Origin: JAVKFY01 sp040223615
Lineage (GTDB): Bacteria; Pseudomonadota; Alphaproteobacteria; GCA-2731375
DNA: 64,000 bases
Reading direction: 5' to 3'
Assembly (NCBI GenBank): GCA_040223615.1
Contig: JAVKFY010000022.1
Location: 1 to 64,000, forward strand
Notes under the pieces: generated by a model
What the model was told of the DNA's origin: nothing
The model's input: only the letters and a program-made list of their open reading frames with translations
The model's database searches: none
Shown here: piece by piece, positions 5,799-14,374 of the stretch
Layout of the letters: each line of letters begins with the position of its first letter
Position numbering within the stretch: the first letter of the stretch is position 1
Made by a program: the position numbers and the translations under genes

Positions 5799-8231
5799 CT
5801 ACTCTTCCTCGTCCTCAAGTATCCGCGCTACCGGGCCTTCCAGCCACGCATTGAGGCGTTGCACCTGACGGCGGTTCTTCAGGTCCACGCGCAGCAGCAG
5901 GTTCACCATCTTGTCGGGGTCGTTGATCGACGCGACCAGCAGATCGCGAGCCTTGTCCTGCGTCAGCCTGGATAGGATTTGCTGAGCCCGGTTGGAGAAG
6001 ATGCCCGGCGTCTGCACCGTGCCGCCGCCCATGGCATTGGCGACCTTACGGCCCTGCTGCGCCGCCAGGACGCGGGCGAAGGTGCTGAGAATGGCGGAGG
6101 GCGTGTCGTTGATGACGCTGCCGATGTTCGGCAACGGTCCACGGCCGGCGCGCAAGCGGTCCAGGCCAACGGTGATGGCGCGAAGACTGCGTAGGTCGTC
6201 AGGGCCGAGTATCTGCATCACGACCGCGTTCATGCCGCGACCGTTCAGGTACTCGGCCAGCGACTTACCGCTCAAGCTGGTGTTGTCGATCAGGTGCTCA
6301 GAAAGAGCAGCTTTAACGCCTGCCAGAGCCCGGCCGGTCGGGTCTTTGCGTGCTTGATTGACAATTTCACGCGCCGCCCGCGACGGGTTCCGCGAGCGAA
6401 CGAGGGCTTGGATTTCTTGCGATGGGTCGGCATTGAGATAAGCCGCAGTATAGGACTTGCGCTGATTGGAAAGCGAGGCCCCGGCGCGCTTCGCCTGCCT
6501 TGCCACCAGAGCCGCCGCCTCGTGCGCCGTCGTCACCTGGTCGATCTCGTCCCGCAGCCACGGAATGCGATCCACCACGTCGCGGTTGTCGGCAAGCCAG
6601 TTCTTCGCCGCCTGCACGTTGAACTCTCCACGCCTGGTCGTGGTGCGGATGAACTGCTCCAGGGCGAAGTCGCGGATCGGAGCCGTCTCTCGCGTGACGT
6701 TGGTGATGTCCTGCACCGCCCGACCGCCACGTTCGCCGCCACGGCCGACCGTCGCCGCCAGTGCCGCTTCATCGGGGATGCGCTGCCCCCCCGATGGTGT
6801 GGTCTCCAGCAGCCGCCCTACGGCGCCCTGCTCGAATGCAACCGCCTTGGCCTTGGAGTAGTCCAGCGCGGCCCGTAGAGCCTCACCAGCCGGCCCCTGG
6901 ATATTCTCGGCCTCCGCCCCGAGGTCTTTCAGCAGCGCACGCCCCAGGTCTCCGGCGATCTTGGCTTGGCGGTTGGCGTTGCGCGACTTCGCCTGCCGGG
7001 CGATCTCCAGCAGCTTCGACCGAAGGCCCCATACTTCGTTGACCGTCTCACGCTCGCCGAAGCGACTGTTGCCCGCATCGGGATCGAGGAACCGCCGCGC
7101 GATATCCGGCACATCGCCCTGCTGCGCCTTCGGCAGTTCGGCGATGATCTCGCCATAGACAGCACGGCTGTTGCCGGTGTGGACAACGGCATCCTTGGGC
7201 ACGGCGCGCCAAAGCTGGTCTTCCTCAGCGGAAACGTCGGCCAGGGCTTTGTCGATCTGCTCGCGCACCACAAGGCTGGCTTCGCTGCTACGCTGTTGCG
7301 GCGTCATCCGCCGTAGCCACTGCTGGGCTTCTCGCGCCGCCTGGCGAGCGCGGGTCTGCACCCGCTCGATCAGGTCGGCGCGACGGCTGGAGAGGTAGTC
7401 GCGGGCATCGTAGGCCCCGCCGCCCTCGCCAAGCTCGCGTAGTGAGTCCTCCATCGTCTGGAGCGCGTCGGCCTGCTGCTGCTCCAGCGCCTCGAAACGA
7501 GCCGGCGAGGTTGAAGCAACCTCCCGTTCCAGCGCCATCAAGCCGGGCTCGCCGGACTTCTGCGCCGGGCTCAGGTTGCCGGGCGTGTCCTCCATGATCC
7601 GGCTGACGGCGCGCTCAGGATCGGCCACGAGGGACTGCACACGATTGGACGCCCGTTCCGTGCCGCCGCCCTTGGTGAACGGCAGCAGCGCCGCCTTACC
7701 GGTCCTGGCCGCCAACTGGACACCCGGCAGGCGTCGTGCGAGAGCGGGGGCAGCGCCGGTCAAGCCGCCACCGGCCAGTTCGCCCAGGAACTCGGCTGTC
7801 GGGCTGTCCGGGAAATACTTGGCCGCGGTGAAGCCGCCAGCGCCCGACCCGGCACCCATCGCGGTCTCCGCCGCAAGTGCCGGCAGCGGTGACTTCGCGA
7901 CGGTCTGTATCGCCGTCTGACCGGCCTGGGCTGCCGCACCTGTGCCACGGGCAGCCAAGCCGGCTGCGGTGAGCCCGAATGTCGGCAACGCACCGCCGGC
8001 CTCGCCAACACCGCGCATGACCCGCTGCGGCAGGGTCGTCGCCTCGACACCCTCCGGCGCCACAGCACCCGGCGAGCCCATCAGGTCGGCCCAGCCACGC
8101 AAGCCGCGCTCGATGTCCCGGCTGCCGAGTGTCGGATCGTCGGAACCAAGACCAACAAGCCCGAGGCCAGCATTGGCCAGGTCGACCGGCGCACGAGGGC
8201 GTTGGCACGAAATCCTGCCGCAGCTCGGCAT
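5799..8231 (-). CDS. Large phage virion-type protein (internal/ejection protein-like), 5' end probably truncated
   Basis: The product (up to 810 residues) is Ala/Arg/Glu-rich and mostly helical, with a glycine-rich N-terminal third (AAGLAARGTGAAAQAGQT, MGAGSGAGGFTAAKYFPDS). Long coiled-coil-like segments follow (FEALEQQQADALQTMEDSLR). No enzyme motif is seen. This composition fits the very long internal or injected virion proteins of podophage-type phages. The first 17 or so residues of the open frame are merely antisense of the primase gene; family-like sequence begins near LANAGLGLVGLG. No ATG supports that point, so the true 5' end is probably missing. It is isolated from the terminase block. 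Confidence 0.6.
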   Translation of the reverse strand: MPSCGRISCQRPRAPVDLANAGLGLVGLGSDDPTLGSRDIERGLRGWADLMGSPGAVAPEGVEATTLPQRVMRGVGEAGGALPTFGLTAAGLAARGTGAAAQAGQTAIQTVAKSPLPALAAETAMGAGSGAGGFTAAKYFPDSPTAEFLGELAGGGLTGAAPALARRLPGVQLAARTGKAALLPFTKGGGTERASNRVQSLVADPERAVSRIMEDTPGNLSPAQKSGEPGLMALEREVASTSPARFEALEQQQADALQTMEDSLRELGEGGGAYDARDYLSSRRADLIERVQTRARQAAREAQQWLRRMTPQQRSSEASLVVREQIDKALADVSAEEDQLWRAVPKDAVVHTGNSRAVYGEIIAELPKAQQGDVPDIARRFLDPDAGNSRFGERETVNEVWGLRSKLLEIARQAKSRNANRQAKIAGDLGRALLKDLGAEAENIQGPAGEALRAALDYSKAKAVAFEQGAVGRLLETTPSGGQRIPDEAALAATVGRGGERGGRAVQDITNVTRETAPIRDFALEQFIRTTTRRGEFNVQAAKNWLADNRDVVDRIPWLRDEIDQVTTAHEAAALVARQAKRAGASLSNQRKSYTAAYLNADPSQEIQALVRSRNPSRAAREIVNQARKDPTGRALAGVKAALSEHLIDNTSLSGKSLAEYLNGRGMNAVVMQILGPDDLRSLRAITVGLDRLRAGRGPLPNIGSVINDTPSAILSTFARVLAAQQGRKVANAMGGGTVQTPGIFSNRAQQILSRLTQDKARDLLVASINDPDKMVNLLLRVDLKNRRQVQRLNAWLEGPVARILEDEEE

Positions 8232-9081
8232 CGACCCCCGCTACCTCGTCAACCGCCACGGCCCCTGCCCAATGTGCGGCGGCAAGGATCGCTGGCGCTG
8301 GGACGACAGGGACGGCTCCGGTTCCTACTACTGCAACCAGTGCGGCCCCGGTCAGGGCCTCATGCTGCTCATGCGGTTCCATGGCTGGGACTTCCAGATC
8401 GCCGCCAATGCCGTTGACGGGATTATCGGCCTGGACGCGCCTGTAACGCCCTACAGGGCGCCTCAGAGGGATCAGGGCACCGATAAGCGTCGCCAAGACA
8501 TCGAGGCCGTCCTACAGGGCGCCACGGCCCCTGAGATCGCCAGGAACTACATTGTCAGCCGGGGGCTGTCTCTTTGCCCTGATGCGCTAAAGGGCCACCC
8601 CAGCCTCAACTACTTCGACAGCGGCACATTCGTCGGCGCCTTCCCGGCCATGATTGCCGAAATCACTGGACCGGACGGTAGCCTGCAATCAGTGCATCAG
8701 ACCTTCCTCGCCGACGTGCCGGCCCGGAAGAAGATCAAGCCGCCCGTGGCCACCATCAACGGCGGCGCCGTCCGACTGTTCGACTACACCGACGAGTTGG
8801 GCATCGCCGAGGGCGTCGAGACCGCCCTCGCCTGCCGCGAGCTGTTCAACGTGCCGACCTGGGCCGGTTTGACTGCCATCGGCCTGGAGACATTCGAGCC
8901 GCCCCGGAACATCCGCCGGCTGCACATATTCGGCGACTGCGACGCCAGCTATACCGGGCAGGCCGCAGCCTACGCCCTAGCCAAGCGCATCACCCTCGCG
9001 AAGTCCGGCATCGAGGTATCGGCGCACATCCCCGAGGACTTCGGAACCGACTGGCTAGACGCGCTGACCGGAGGGCAGTAG
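8173..9081 (+). CDS. Phage DNA primase, zinc ribbon plus toprim
   Basis: The protein starts with the primase zinc-ribbon domain: RGRWHEILPQLGID, then CPMCGGKDRWRW and CNQC, giving the four cysteines 32, 35, 54 and 57 if the TTG at 8173 is the start. A toprim domain follows, with the acidic motifs GIAEGVETALA and IFGDCDASYTG. Such proteins prime replication of phages and plasmids. The TTG start has GAGG six bases upstream and gives the usual 7 residues before ARGRW. The 5' end nevertheless runs into the head-to-head junction with the virion-type gene, and the promoter is not evident. The stop overlaps the next start. Confidence 0.8.
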   Translation: MARSTGARGRWHEILPQLGIDPRYLVNRHGPCPMCGGKDRWRWDDRDGSGSYYCNQCGPGQGLMLLMRFHGWDFQIAANAVDGIIGLDAPVTPYRAPQRDQGTDKRRQDIEAVLQGATAPEIARNYIVSRGLSLCPDALKGHPSLNYFDSGTFVGAFPAMIAEITGPDGSLQSVHQTFLADVPARKKIKPPVATINGGAVRLFDYTDELGIAEGVETALACRELFNVPTWAGLTAIGLETFEPPRNIRRLHIFGDCDASYTGQAAAYALAKRITLAKSGIEVSAHIPEDFGTDWLDALTGGQ

Positions 9082-9473
9082 TGGGCGCAGCGGAGAAGGT
9101 GCAACCGGCGCAGCGGCCGTCCAACGGCAAGCGGTTCCTGATGGTGCCGCACGACCTGCTGAACAGCCCGCGTTGGCTCGCCGCTTCGCCTGGCGCCCGC
9201 TGCTTGTTTCTTGATATCTGGACCCGCTTCAACGGACGCAACAATGGCGCCATCCCCTACAGCCAGCAGGAGACTGTCTCGAAGTTCGGGTGCGGCCAGC
9301 ATCGCGCGATCAAATGGTTCACCGAACTTCAATCCAATGGACACGGCCGACCGCTGATCCGGTGCACCAGCAAGGCCAAGTTTGCCTATGACGAAAATGG
9401 CAATCGCATCGGCAACGCGCGGCTTTGGGAGATCGACCTGGGCCTCCTAGCCAACAAGGCACACGGCGAATGA
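9081..9473 (+). CDS. Phage replication-associated protein with helix-turn-helix features
   Basis: GTG at 9081 overlaps the primase stop by one base. The 130-residue protein contains RFLMVPHDLLNSPRWLAASP and RNNGAIPYSQQETVSKFGCG. This is the typical opening of small phage proteins that follow the primase: a winged-helix-like domain in which PHDLL.SP.W and NNG.I..S are conserved. The translational coupling points to a shared role in replication initiation or its control. Three identical palindromes lie immediately downstream and are the obvious candidate binding sites. Confidence 0.75.
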   Translation: MGAAEKVQPAQRPSNGKRFLMVPHDLLNSPRWLAASPGARCLFLDIWTRFNGRNNGAIPYSQQETVSKFGCGQHRAIKWFTELQSNGHGRPLIRCTSKAKFAYDENGNRIGNARLWEIDLGLLANKAHGE

Positions 9474-9510
9474 CGCCGATTCCTCAAGCTTCTGACCCCA
9501 GAAACAACGA

Positions 9511-9604
9511 GTGCCGAAACGGCACTTTCACCGGTGCCGAAACGGCACTTTCTAGAAATGCCCCCGCAGAAAACCGGGCCAGACTACGAGTGCCGAAACG
9601 GCAC
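9511..9604. repeat. Three copies of a 15-bp palindrome, candidate phage origin or operator cluster
   Basis: GTGCCGAAACGGCAC occurs exactly three times, at 9511-9525, 9534-9548 and 9590-9604. The arms GTGCCG/CGGCAC are perfect around an AAA spacer. Each copy is followed by a T-rich tail (TTTC, TTTCTAGA, TGTTTTCTAGA). The centre spacings are 23 and 56 bases. The cluster begins 38 bases after the stop of the replication-type gene. Repeated protein-binding palindromes next to a replication gene suggest an origin or autoregulatory operator. Confidence 0.6.
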
Positions 9605-9622
9605 TGTTTTCTAGATAGTCTA

Positions 9623-9644
9623 ATCCAAGGCGAAGCTCTTGGAT
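9623..9644. terminator. Hairpin between convergent replication and recombinase genes
   Basis: ATCCAAG (9623-9629) pairs with CTTGGAT (9638-9644) across an 8-base loop. It lies between the rightward replication block and the leftward recombinase gene, where a bidirectional terminator would be expected. No T run follows, so the call is weak. Confidence 0.35.
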
Positions 9645-9698
9645 GTCTAACCCCTGAGTGCGGGACGAGCAATGGAAGCTCGACCGCTGACGCTAAGC

Positions 9699-10385
9699 CT
9701 ACCCTGCCCTCGCTGCCGCCCGTTCCTTCACCAGCCGTACCGTCCCGGCGTGCCAGCGCCCGCCACGGGCTGTTCCGACGCCACGGCTGTTCAGTGCGTG
9801 CGCGATACCCCGGAGCGTGGTGATGCCGCTGGCTTCGATGTCGCGGATGATCGGCAGAACGTTGGCGGCGCGAGCGTCGGCGGCGGTGCGGTTTTGCTTC
9901 GCCCCGTTCAACGAGGCCTGGCGCTGGTCGGTGCGGCCTGGAATGGACCAGCCCAATTTGCGCCCGTGTGCCTTGGCCTGGGCCAGCGCTTCCTTTGTCC
10001 GCTTCGAGATCATCTCGCGTTCGTGCTCGGCCATCGCAGCCATGATGTGCAGCGTGAGCCGGTTCGCTTGTGGCATGTCGCAGGCGATGAACTCGATGCC
10101 GGACTCCATCAGGTTCGCGATGAAGGCGACGTTGCGTGCCAGCCGGTCCAGCTTGGCGATGACCAGCGTTGCCTTCTCGCGCCGACACAATTCCAGCGCC
10201 TTGGCCAGTTCCGGCCGGTCGTTGCGCTTGCCGGACTCGACCTCGACGAACTCGCCGACCAGCTTCCAGTCGCCGCCGTTCAGGTATTCGTCCACTGCCC
10301 GGCGCTGGGCATCGAGCCCAAGCCCGGAGCGACCTTGCCGGTCAGTCGAGACCCGGATGTAGGAGACGAAGCGCTTGGTCGGCAT
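9699..10385 (-). CDS. Small serine recombinase (resolvase/invertase family)
   Basis: From ATG 10385 the 228-residue protein begins MPTKRFVSYIRVSTDRQGRS, which contains the catalytic serine (Ser13). The core motifs KLDRLARN and EHEREMISKRTKEAL, with its E-helix arginine, follow. The C terminus carries a helix-turn-helix region (GITTLRGIAHALNSRGVGTA) ending in a basic stretch. These enzymes make site-specific double-strand breaks through a phosphoserine intermediate and act as resolvases, invertases or, in larger forms, integrases. At this size inversion or resolution is more likely than integration. No inverted crossover sites were identified nearby. Confidence 0.85.
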   Translation of the reverse strand: MPTKRFVSYIRVSTDRQGRSGLGLDAQRRAVDEYLNGGDWKLVGEFVEVESGKRNDRPELAKALELCRREKATLVIAKLDRLARNVAFIANLMESGIEFIACDMPQANRLTLHIMAAMAEHEREMISKRTKEALAQAKAHGRKLGWSIPGRTDQRQASLNGAKQNRTAADARAANVLPIIRDIEASGITTLRGIAHALNSRGVGTARGGRWHAGTVRLVKERAAARAG

Positions 10386-10498
10386 GGCCTTGATGACCCT
10401 TGTATTTAAACCCAACGGTGGTTGTGTTTTATACATAGACACGGACAGAGGCCACGACAAGAGCCAAACTGTTGAAAAGTTGGGGGACCTCGGCCGGG

Positions 10499-10636
10499 TC
10501 AGGCCGTGAGCGTGAAGAACATGGCGAATGCTAGGAGCATGACGAACTGGACAAGACGCTGTGTCCGCCGGGTCGGCACTATCGCAAACAGCAGCGTCAA
10601 TCCCATCGCCAGGATCAGCGTCAGCTCCGGCATCAT
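10499..10636 (-). CDS. Very small membrane protein
   Basis: Starting at the double ATG (10631-10636), the 45-residue product is two hydrophobic segments joined by a basic loop: MMPELTLILAMGLTLLFAIV, PTRRTQRLVQ, then FVMLLAFAMFFTLTA. Its start codon overlaps the TGA of the upstream two-TM gene (GTGATGATG), so the two form a coupled pair. The hairpin topology would leave the basic loop in the cytoplasm. It resembles small prophage membrane proteins of unknown function; a holin-like role cannot be excluded, but no endolysin gene is nearby. Confidence 0.5.
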   Translation of the reverse strand: MMPELTLILAMGLTLLFAIVPTRRTQRLVQFVMLLAFAMFFTLTA

Positions 10637-10995
10637 CACCGTCCGACCAAGATGAAGCGCGCGGCCCGGCCAGTCAGATACACGCCGACAGCCGGTAAGG
10701 CCCACAAGGCTATTATGCCCCAGGCGCTGAACACGTAGGCTGACGACGGCGGCGGTGGATTCAGCCTCAAAGCCTGTTCATAGGTAAGTCGCTATCCCGA
10801 GACGTTGTCAGGGTGTTTCGGCATCGGTGGTACCAAATTCGATATGCCCGGAACAAAGGGAGCAGTCAGCAGCCAGACGACTGCCAGAAATACCCCTGCC
10901 CGATGCAGCACAATCGCCAAGCGACCACGGGTAGTTTCACGAAGGTTAGGCTCCGGGCGTTCGCCATCACGCCCCCTCGGCCCCGGCTCCGTCAC
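10636..10995 (-). pseudogene. Two-TM phage membrane protein interrupted by an in-frame amber codon
   Basis: The frame from a GTG at 10995 (or an ATG at 11058) reads a first membrane helix (GRLAIVLHRAGVFLAVVWLL) to a TAG at 10792-10794. The same frame then continues without other stops through RLTYEQALRLNPPPPSS and a second helix, ending YLTGRAARFILVGR at 10636. The paralogue at 1557-2018 has the same first helix, loop and GRAARFIL terminus without interruption, so the TAG is a nonsense change. Without it the protein would be about 119 residues. The downstream small gene overlaps the final TGA and may have lost coupling. Confidence 0.65.
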
Positions 10996-11186
10996 CTCAC
11001 GCCTCGCACATCGGGAGTCCTTTACAGTCATCAATTGTATAATTGGCCTCGCCGTCACCTGCGGAATCCCGCGACTGCGCCCGTACTCGGATGTACTCGG
11101 CTTGTGCCGAGATGCTCGGTCTAAACAACGATCTGTAGCTGCATTGCGTCATCTTGCCGTATATTATCAGCTTATGTGGAATCGAG

Positions 11187-11756
11187 ATGACCGAAACACC
11201 TGAGGCTGAGACCGACCCGCGTCTACCCGGTCGGAACTGCGACGGGTGTGCCATGTGCTGTCTGATCATGAGGATCGACGCACTGCAAAAGCCGCAAGGT
11301 CGATGGTGCGAACACTGCACAACGCGCCGCGCTTGCGACATCTACGACATCCGCCCATGCGAATGTCGAGAGTTCTATTGTGGGTATCTGACATTCAGCG
11401 GTCTTGGTGATGAGTGGAAGCCCAGCAAATCGAAGATGGTGCTTGTTTCTGAATTGGGCGGGCAGCGCCTTGCGGCTCATGTGCACCCCCATACACCGGA
11501 TGCTTGGCGCAGGGAGCCTTATCATTCGCAACTGAGGAACTTTGCCACAATGGCGGCGCAACACCACGAGCACGTCATTGTTTGTATCGGCAAGCGAACT
11601 TTTGTGATTCTACCAGACCGGGATGTGGACCTTGGTGTCGTCGACGATGACGACCGCATCATTGTGGGCGAAATGCACACCCCTTTCGGGGTAAAGCTCG
11701 AAGCGTACAAGATGAACAAGGACGATCCACGCTTACGCAAGCAAAAAGAGGACTGA
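11187..11756 (+). CDS. Cysteine-cluster protein, YkgJ-like
   Basis: The N-terminal half holds a dense cysteine cluster: CDGCAMCCLI, CEHCTTRRACDIYDIRPCECREF and YCGY. The C.GC..CC...C..C motif followed by a YD.RP-type turn is characteristic of the YkgJ-type CxxCxxxxCC family, proposed to bind zinc or iron. The C-terminal half is a beta-rich domain (HEHVIVCIGKRTFVILPDRD). ATG 11187 is preferred over an in-frame ATG 33 bases upstream because GAATCGAG precedes it. No signal peptide or TM is present. Its role in a prophage is unknown. Confidence 0.7.
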   Translation: MTETPEAETDPRLPGRNCDGCAMCCLIMRIDALQKPQGRWCEHCTTRRACDIYDIRPCECREFYCGYLTFSGLGDEWKPSKSKMVLVSELGGQRLAAHVHPHTPDAWRREPYHSQLRNFATMAAQHHEHVIVCIGKRTFVILPDRDVDLGVVDDDDRIIVGEMHTPFGVKLEAYKMNKDDPRLRKQKED

Positions 11757-11763
11757 GACGGCA

Positions 11764-12205
11764 ATGGTCGAGGCCGACTTGGCGTTCAGCTTGAACACCG
11801 CAGAACGACTGATGGTCGTGGCAAAAGATCAGCGCCTTCTGAACTCTGCGCACGCGCAGAGTTTGCCGCCGTCTTGGTACGCACTCTACGATTCGGGATC
11901 AGCGCGGCGGACAAGCTCATGTCCATCGGCCGGGACCGCCGGCTGGTCGAAATTCGGAACCGGTTCCGAATTTGCCGCCCGCCTGGACGATGCTTTACCA
12001 GATCACGCTTCTGACCGACGACGAGTTCGACATGGCTCTGAACAGCGGGGCCATCCGCCCCGACATGACTCGCAAGGATATTTCGGCACTCCGCACGGCG
12101 AAGCCAAGGCCGACCAGCAGTCGTGGAGGAAGCGCGCCCGGACGGCCCGGACCGAAACTGCCGGTGCCATCCGACGTGGACGCCTTCAGACGGCGCTTCG
12201 GCTAA
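11764..12205 (+). pseudogene. DUF3102-like phage protein, tandem fragments in different frames
   Basis: Two copies of one motif block are recognisable. Frame one (11764 onward) reads DLAFSLNTAERLMVVAKDQR and then LPPSWYALYD. A second frame continues with FGISAADKLMSIGRDRRLVE. A third, from 11972, reads LPPAWTMLYQITLLTDDEFD and PDMTRKDIS. DUF3102 proteins carry exactly this order once: a TAERLM helix, an LPPSW.TLYE turn, then PDM.R.DI. The locus therefore looks like a 3' part duplicated head to tail, with at least two frameshifts and the N-terminal half missing. The final frame ends at 12205 with an intact basic C terminus. Confidence 0.65.
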
Positions 12206-12287
12206 ATGGGGTTCAATTAGCCATGGCACTCCGAAAACTGGACTGGAGAAGGCCATCGATTGGCCAAGATACTCACGCCTCAAGAAG

Positions 12288-13817
12288 CTAAATCATCGCC
12301 TCTCGTCTTTTGCGTCGGTCGTGGTCTTCCCAGAGCATGTCGAACGTGATCCTGGGCGGGCTGATCTCGCGCGGCGGCGTTGGCTCCGGTCGGTGGCCGG
12401 GCACCAGCTTGTCCAGCATCCGGCCCAGCAGGCTCAGGACATCGACCTGATCGTCGTGGATGGCACGCGGGAAACGCAGTAGCTCGTTCAGCAGCGGCTC
12501 CATCCATGAGGCATTCTTCGGCAGGTAGACCTTGCCCATCGCCGCCCTGGCCTGGATCGCTCGACCGCGCGTGGCTTTGTCGGAGGCACTGGTGAACTGC
12601 TCGCGATAGAAGTACGCATTCCGCTCCGCCATGCGCTTTTGTAGAAACGGGCCCACGGACTTCCTGATCTGCCCTGCTTCCTCCGCCCAGGCGAGCGGCT
12701 TCCACTTCTGCGCCAGGTCGATCAGGGTCTCGATCCACACGTCGGGTCCGGTCTGGTCCCGCCACCAGTCGAGTACCCAGATGTTGTGAGCGGGATCGAT
12801 ACCAAAGACGCCGTGCACCGTATAGTCGCCGCCGTCCTCGGTGACGGCGTAGTCGCTGGCCCCATAGACCTGAAGGATCGTTCGATCCGGGGCGCGGTCG
12901 TAGAACCGGAACCACTCGCGCCTGAAATACACGCCATCGGCCGGCGACGGGCGCTGCTGAAGTTGCCCCGCCGAGCCGTACGGGCCGAGCTTGTGCTTCA
13001 ACTCCTCCAATTCGGGTGAACCAATGCGCTCCGGCCACAGCAGCGCGCCTTCTTCCTTGCGCGGATCGCGTGCCCAGACGTTCGGGTGCCCGGCCTCGTA
13101 CTCCGCTGGGAGGCAGAGATGCGTCCAGCCCAGTTCCTTCAGCACGTGGCCGGAAAGGTCTGCCTCGTGCACACGCTGCATGATCATGACGTAGGCGCCG
13201 CGCTTCGGATCGTTGAGCCGCGTCGACATCGCCTGATCCCACCACGACAGTGCGTTCTCGCGCACAAGGTCGCTATCCGCCTCCACGACGTTGTGCGGGT
13301 CGTCGATAACGATGATGTCGCCGCCCTCGCCTGTCAGGGAACCGTCGACCGACGTGGCTAGGCGATAGCCCCCGGCGTTGTTCTCGAAGCGCAGTTTGGT
13401 GTTCTGGTCTCCGGTGAGACTGAAGCGGTCGCCCCAGTGCTGCCGGTACCACGGGCTTTCAATCAGGCGCCGACACTTCACCGAGTCGCGCACTGAGAGG
13501 GCCTGCGCGTAGGACGCATACAGAAACCGCACGCCGGCACCGATCCAGCCTTCGCTTTCTTGTTGCGCCCAGGTCCAGGCTGGCCACGCCACCGACACGG
13601 CGATGGACTTCATGTGTCGCGGCGGTACGTTGATCAGCAGCCGTCTGATGTCGCCGGTGTTGACTGCCTGGAGATGCTCGCAGATCGCGTCGATGTGCCA
13701 GCCGTGCATATAGGCGGACGGGTCAATGTGTTGCCAGCCGCGCCTAATGAACTGAGCCAGGCTTCGTCCCGCGATCTCCCGCTGCACCTGCTCTAGCGTT
13801 GGCAAGGATGCGTTCAA
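12288..13817 (-). CDS. Phage terminase large subunit
   Basis: At 509 residues this is a full-length TerL. The ATPase domain has an atypical Walker A (VPPRHMKS, residues 64-71), Walker B GGDIIVIDDPHNVVEAD near residue 185, and a C-motif region. The C-terminal RNase H-like nuclease carries GASDYAVTEDGGDYTV and the later acidic IHDDQVDVLSLLGR. It packages DNA into proheads together with TerS and portal. It overlaps the TerS gene by 74 bases. Downstream on the same strand, where portal and capsid genes normally follow, there is only the antisense DUF3102 debris, so the packaging module is cut off. Confidence 0.93.
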   Translation of the reverse strand: MNASLPTLEQVQREIAGRSLAQFIRRGWQHIDPSAYMHGWHIDAICEHLQAVNTGDIRRLLINVPPRHMKSIAVSVAWPAWTWAQQESEGWIGAGVRFLYASYAQALSVRDSVKCRRLIESPWYRQHWGDRFSLTGDQNTKLRFENNAGGYRLATSVDGSLTGEGGDIIVIDDPHNVVEADSDLVRENALSWWDQAMSTRLNDPKRGAYVMIMQRVHEADLSGHVLKELGWTHLCLPAEYEAGHPNVWARDPRKEEGALLWPERIGSPELEELKHKLGPYGSAGQLQQRPSPADGVYFRREWFRFYDRAPDRTILQVYGASDYAVTEDGGDYTVHGVFGIDPAHNIWVLDWWRDQTGPDVWIETLIDLAQKWKPLAWAEEAGQIRKSVGPFLQKRMAERNAYFYREQFTSASDKATRGRAIQARAAMGKVYLPKNASWMEPLLNELLRFPRAIHDDQVDVLSLLGRMLDKLVPGHRPEPTPPREISPPRITFDMLWEDHDRRKRREAMI

Positions 13818-14373
13818 GCTCGTCCAGCTCCGTTGTGTTCAGCTTCGACAGGTCGAGTTCGTTGCGCGCGACGGTTTCGATTGGCCCGCCGCCCTTGCCG
13901 GTGAACTCGTGCTTCTTCGGGAACATGCCGATGTGTTCGCCGATCTTGTTCAATGCGCCTAGCTTGTCGGCCAGCTTGAACTTAATGCGCCGGACATCGC
14001 GACCGTCTGCGGTGCGCTTGTCCTTGAAGTCCTCGACCGTGACCTCGACCAGTGCCGCCGCCTGATCGCGCGTGATCGCCGAGAAGTCGAGATACGGATC
14101 TCCATCCGGGCCCGGGCGCATGTAGTCCTGCATGTTCGCGAAGCCGAGACGCATCAGCTCGCGCAGCACGTGTTCCGAGTTGATACCAATCTTTTCGGCC
14201 CGCTGCTGCATGGCCTCGTCGAGCGCCAACTTCACCTCCGGATCGCGCAACAGCCGCTCCGCCTGCTGCCGCGCGCATTTCGCACTGTAGCCGGCGCGGA
14301 TGGCTGCCTGAGAACCGTTTAGGTCGATCAGGTACTCGTGGATGAAGACCTGCCTTCTACGGGTCATCGCCAT
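13744..14373 (-). CDS. Phage terminase small subunit
   Basis: From the ATG at 14373 (a second lies at 14367), the protein opens with TRRRQVFIHEYLIDLNGSQA and AIRAGYSAKCARQQAERLL. This is the helix-turn-helix DNA-recognition domain of Terminase_2-type small subunits. The middle contains a DYMRPGPDGDPYLDFSAITR block and an EVTVEDFKDKRTADG beta region, then a LADKLGALNKIGEHIGMF helix, in the usual order. TerS recognises pac/cos and hands DNA to TerL. The frame is open far upstream, but that would overlap the preceding gene. Confidence 0.9.
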   Translation of the reverse strand: MAMTRRRQVFIHEYLIDLNGSQAAIRAGYSAKCARQQAERLLRDPEVKLALDEAMQQRAEKIGINSEHVLRELMRLGFANMQDYMRPGPDGDPYLDFSAITRDQAAALVEVTVEDFKDKRTADGRDVRRIKFKLADKLGALNKIGEHIGMFPKKHEFTGKGGGPIETVARNELDLSKLNTTELDELERILANARAGAAGDRGTKPGSVH

Positions 14374-14374
14374 C

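Noticed and set aside
9511..9604. The three palindromes as a CRISPR array
   Set aside because: Repeats are only 15 bp, spacers are unequal (8 and 41 bp), and no cas genes are present.
10792..10794. TAG in the two-TM gene as a recoded or suppressed codon
   Set aside because: The paralogue has sense codons there, and the surrounding prophage has many other breaks.
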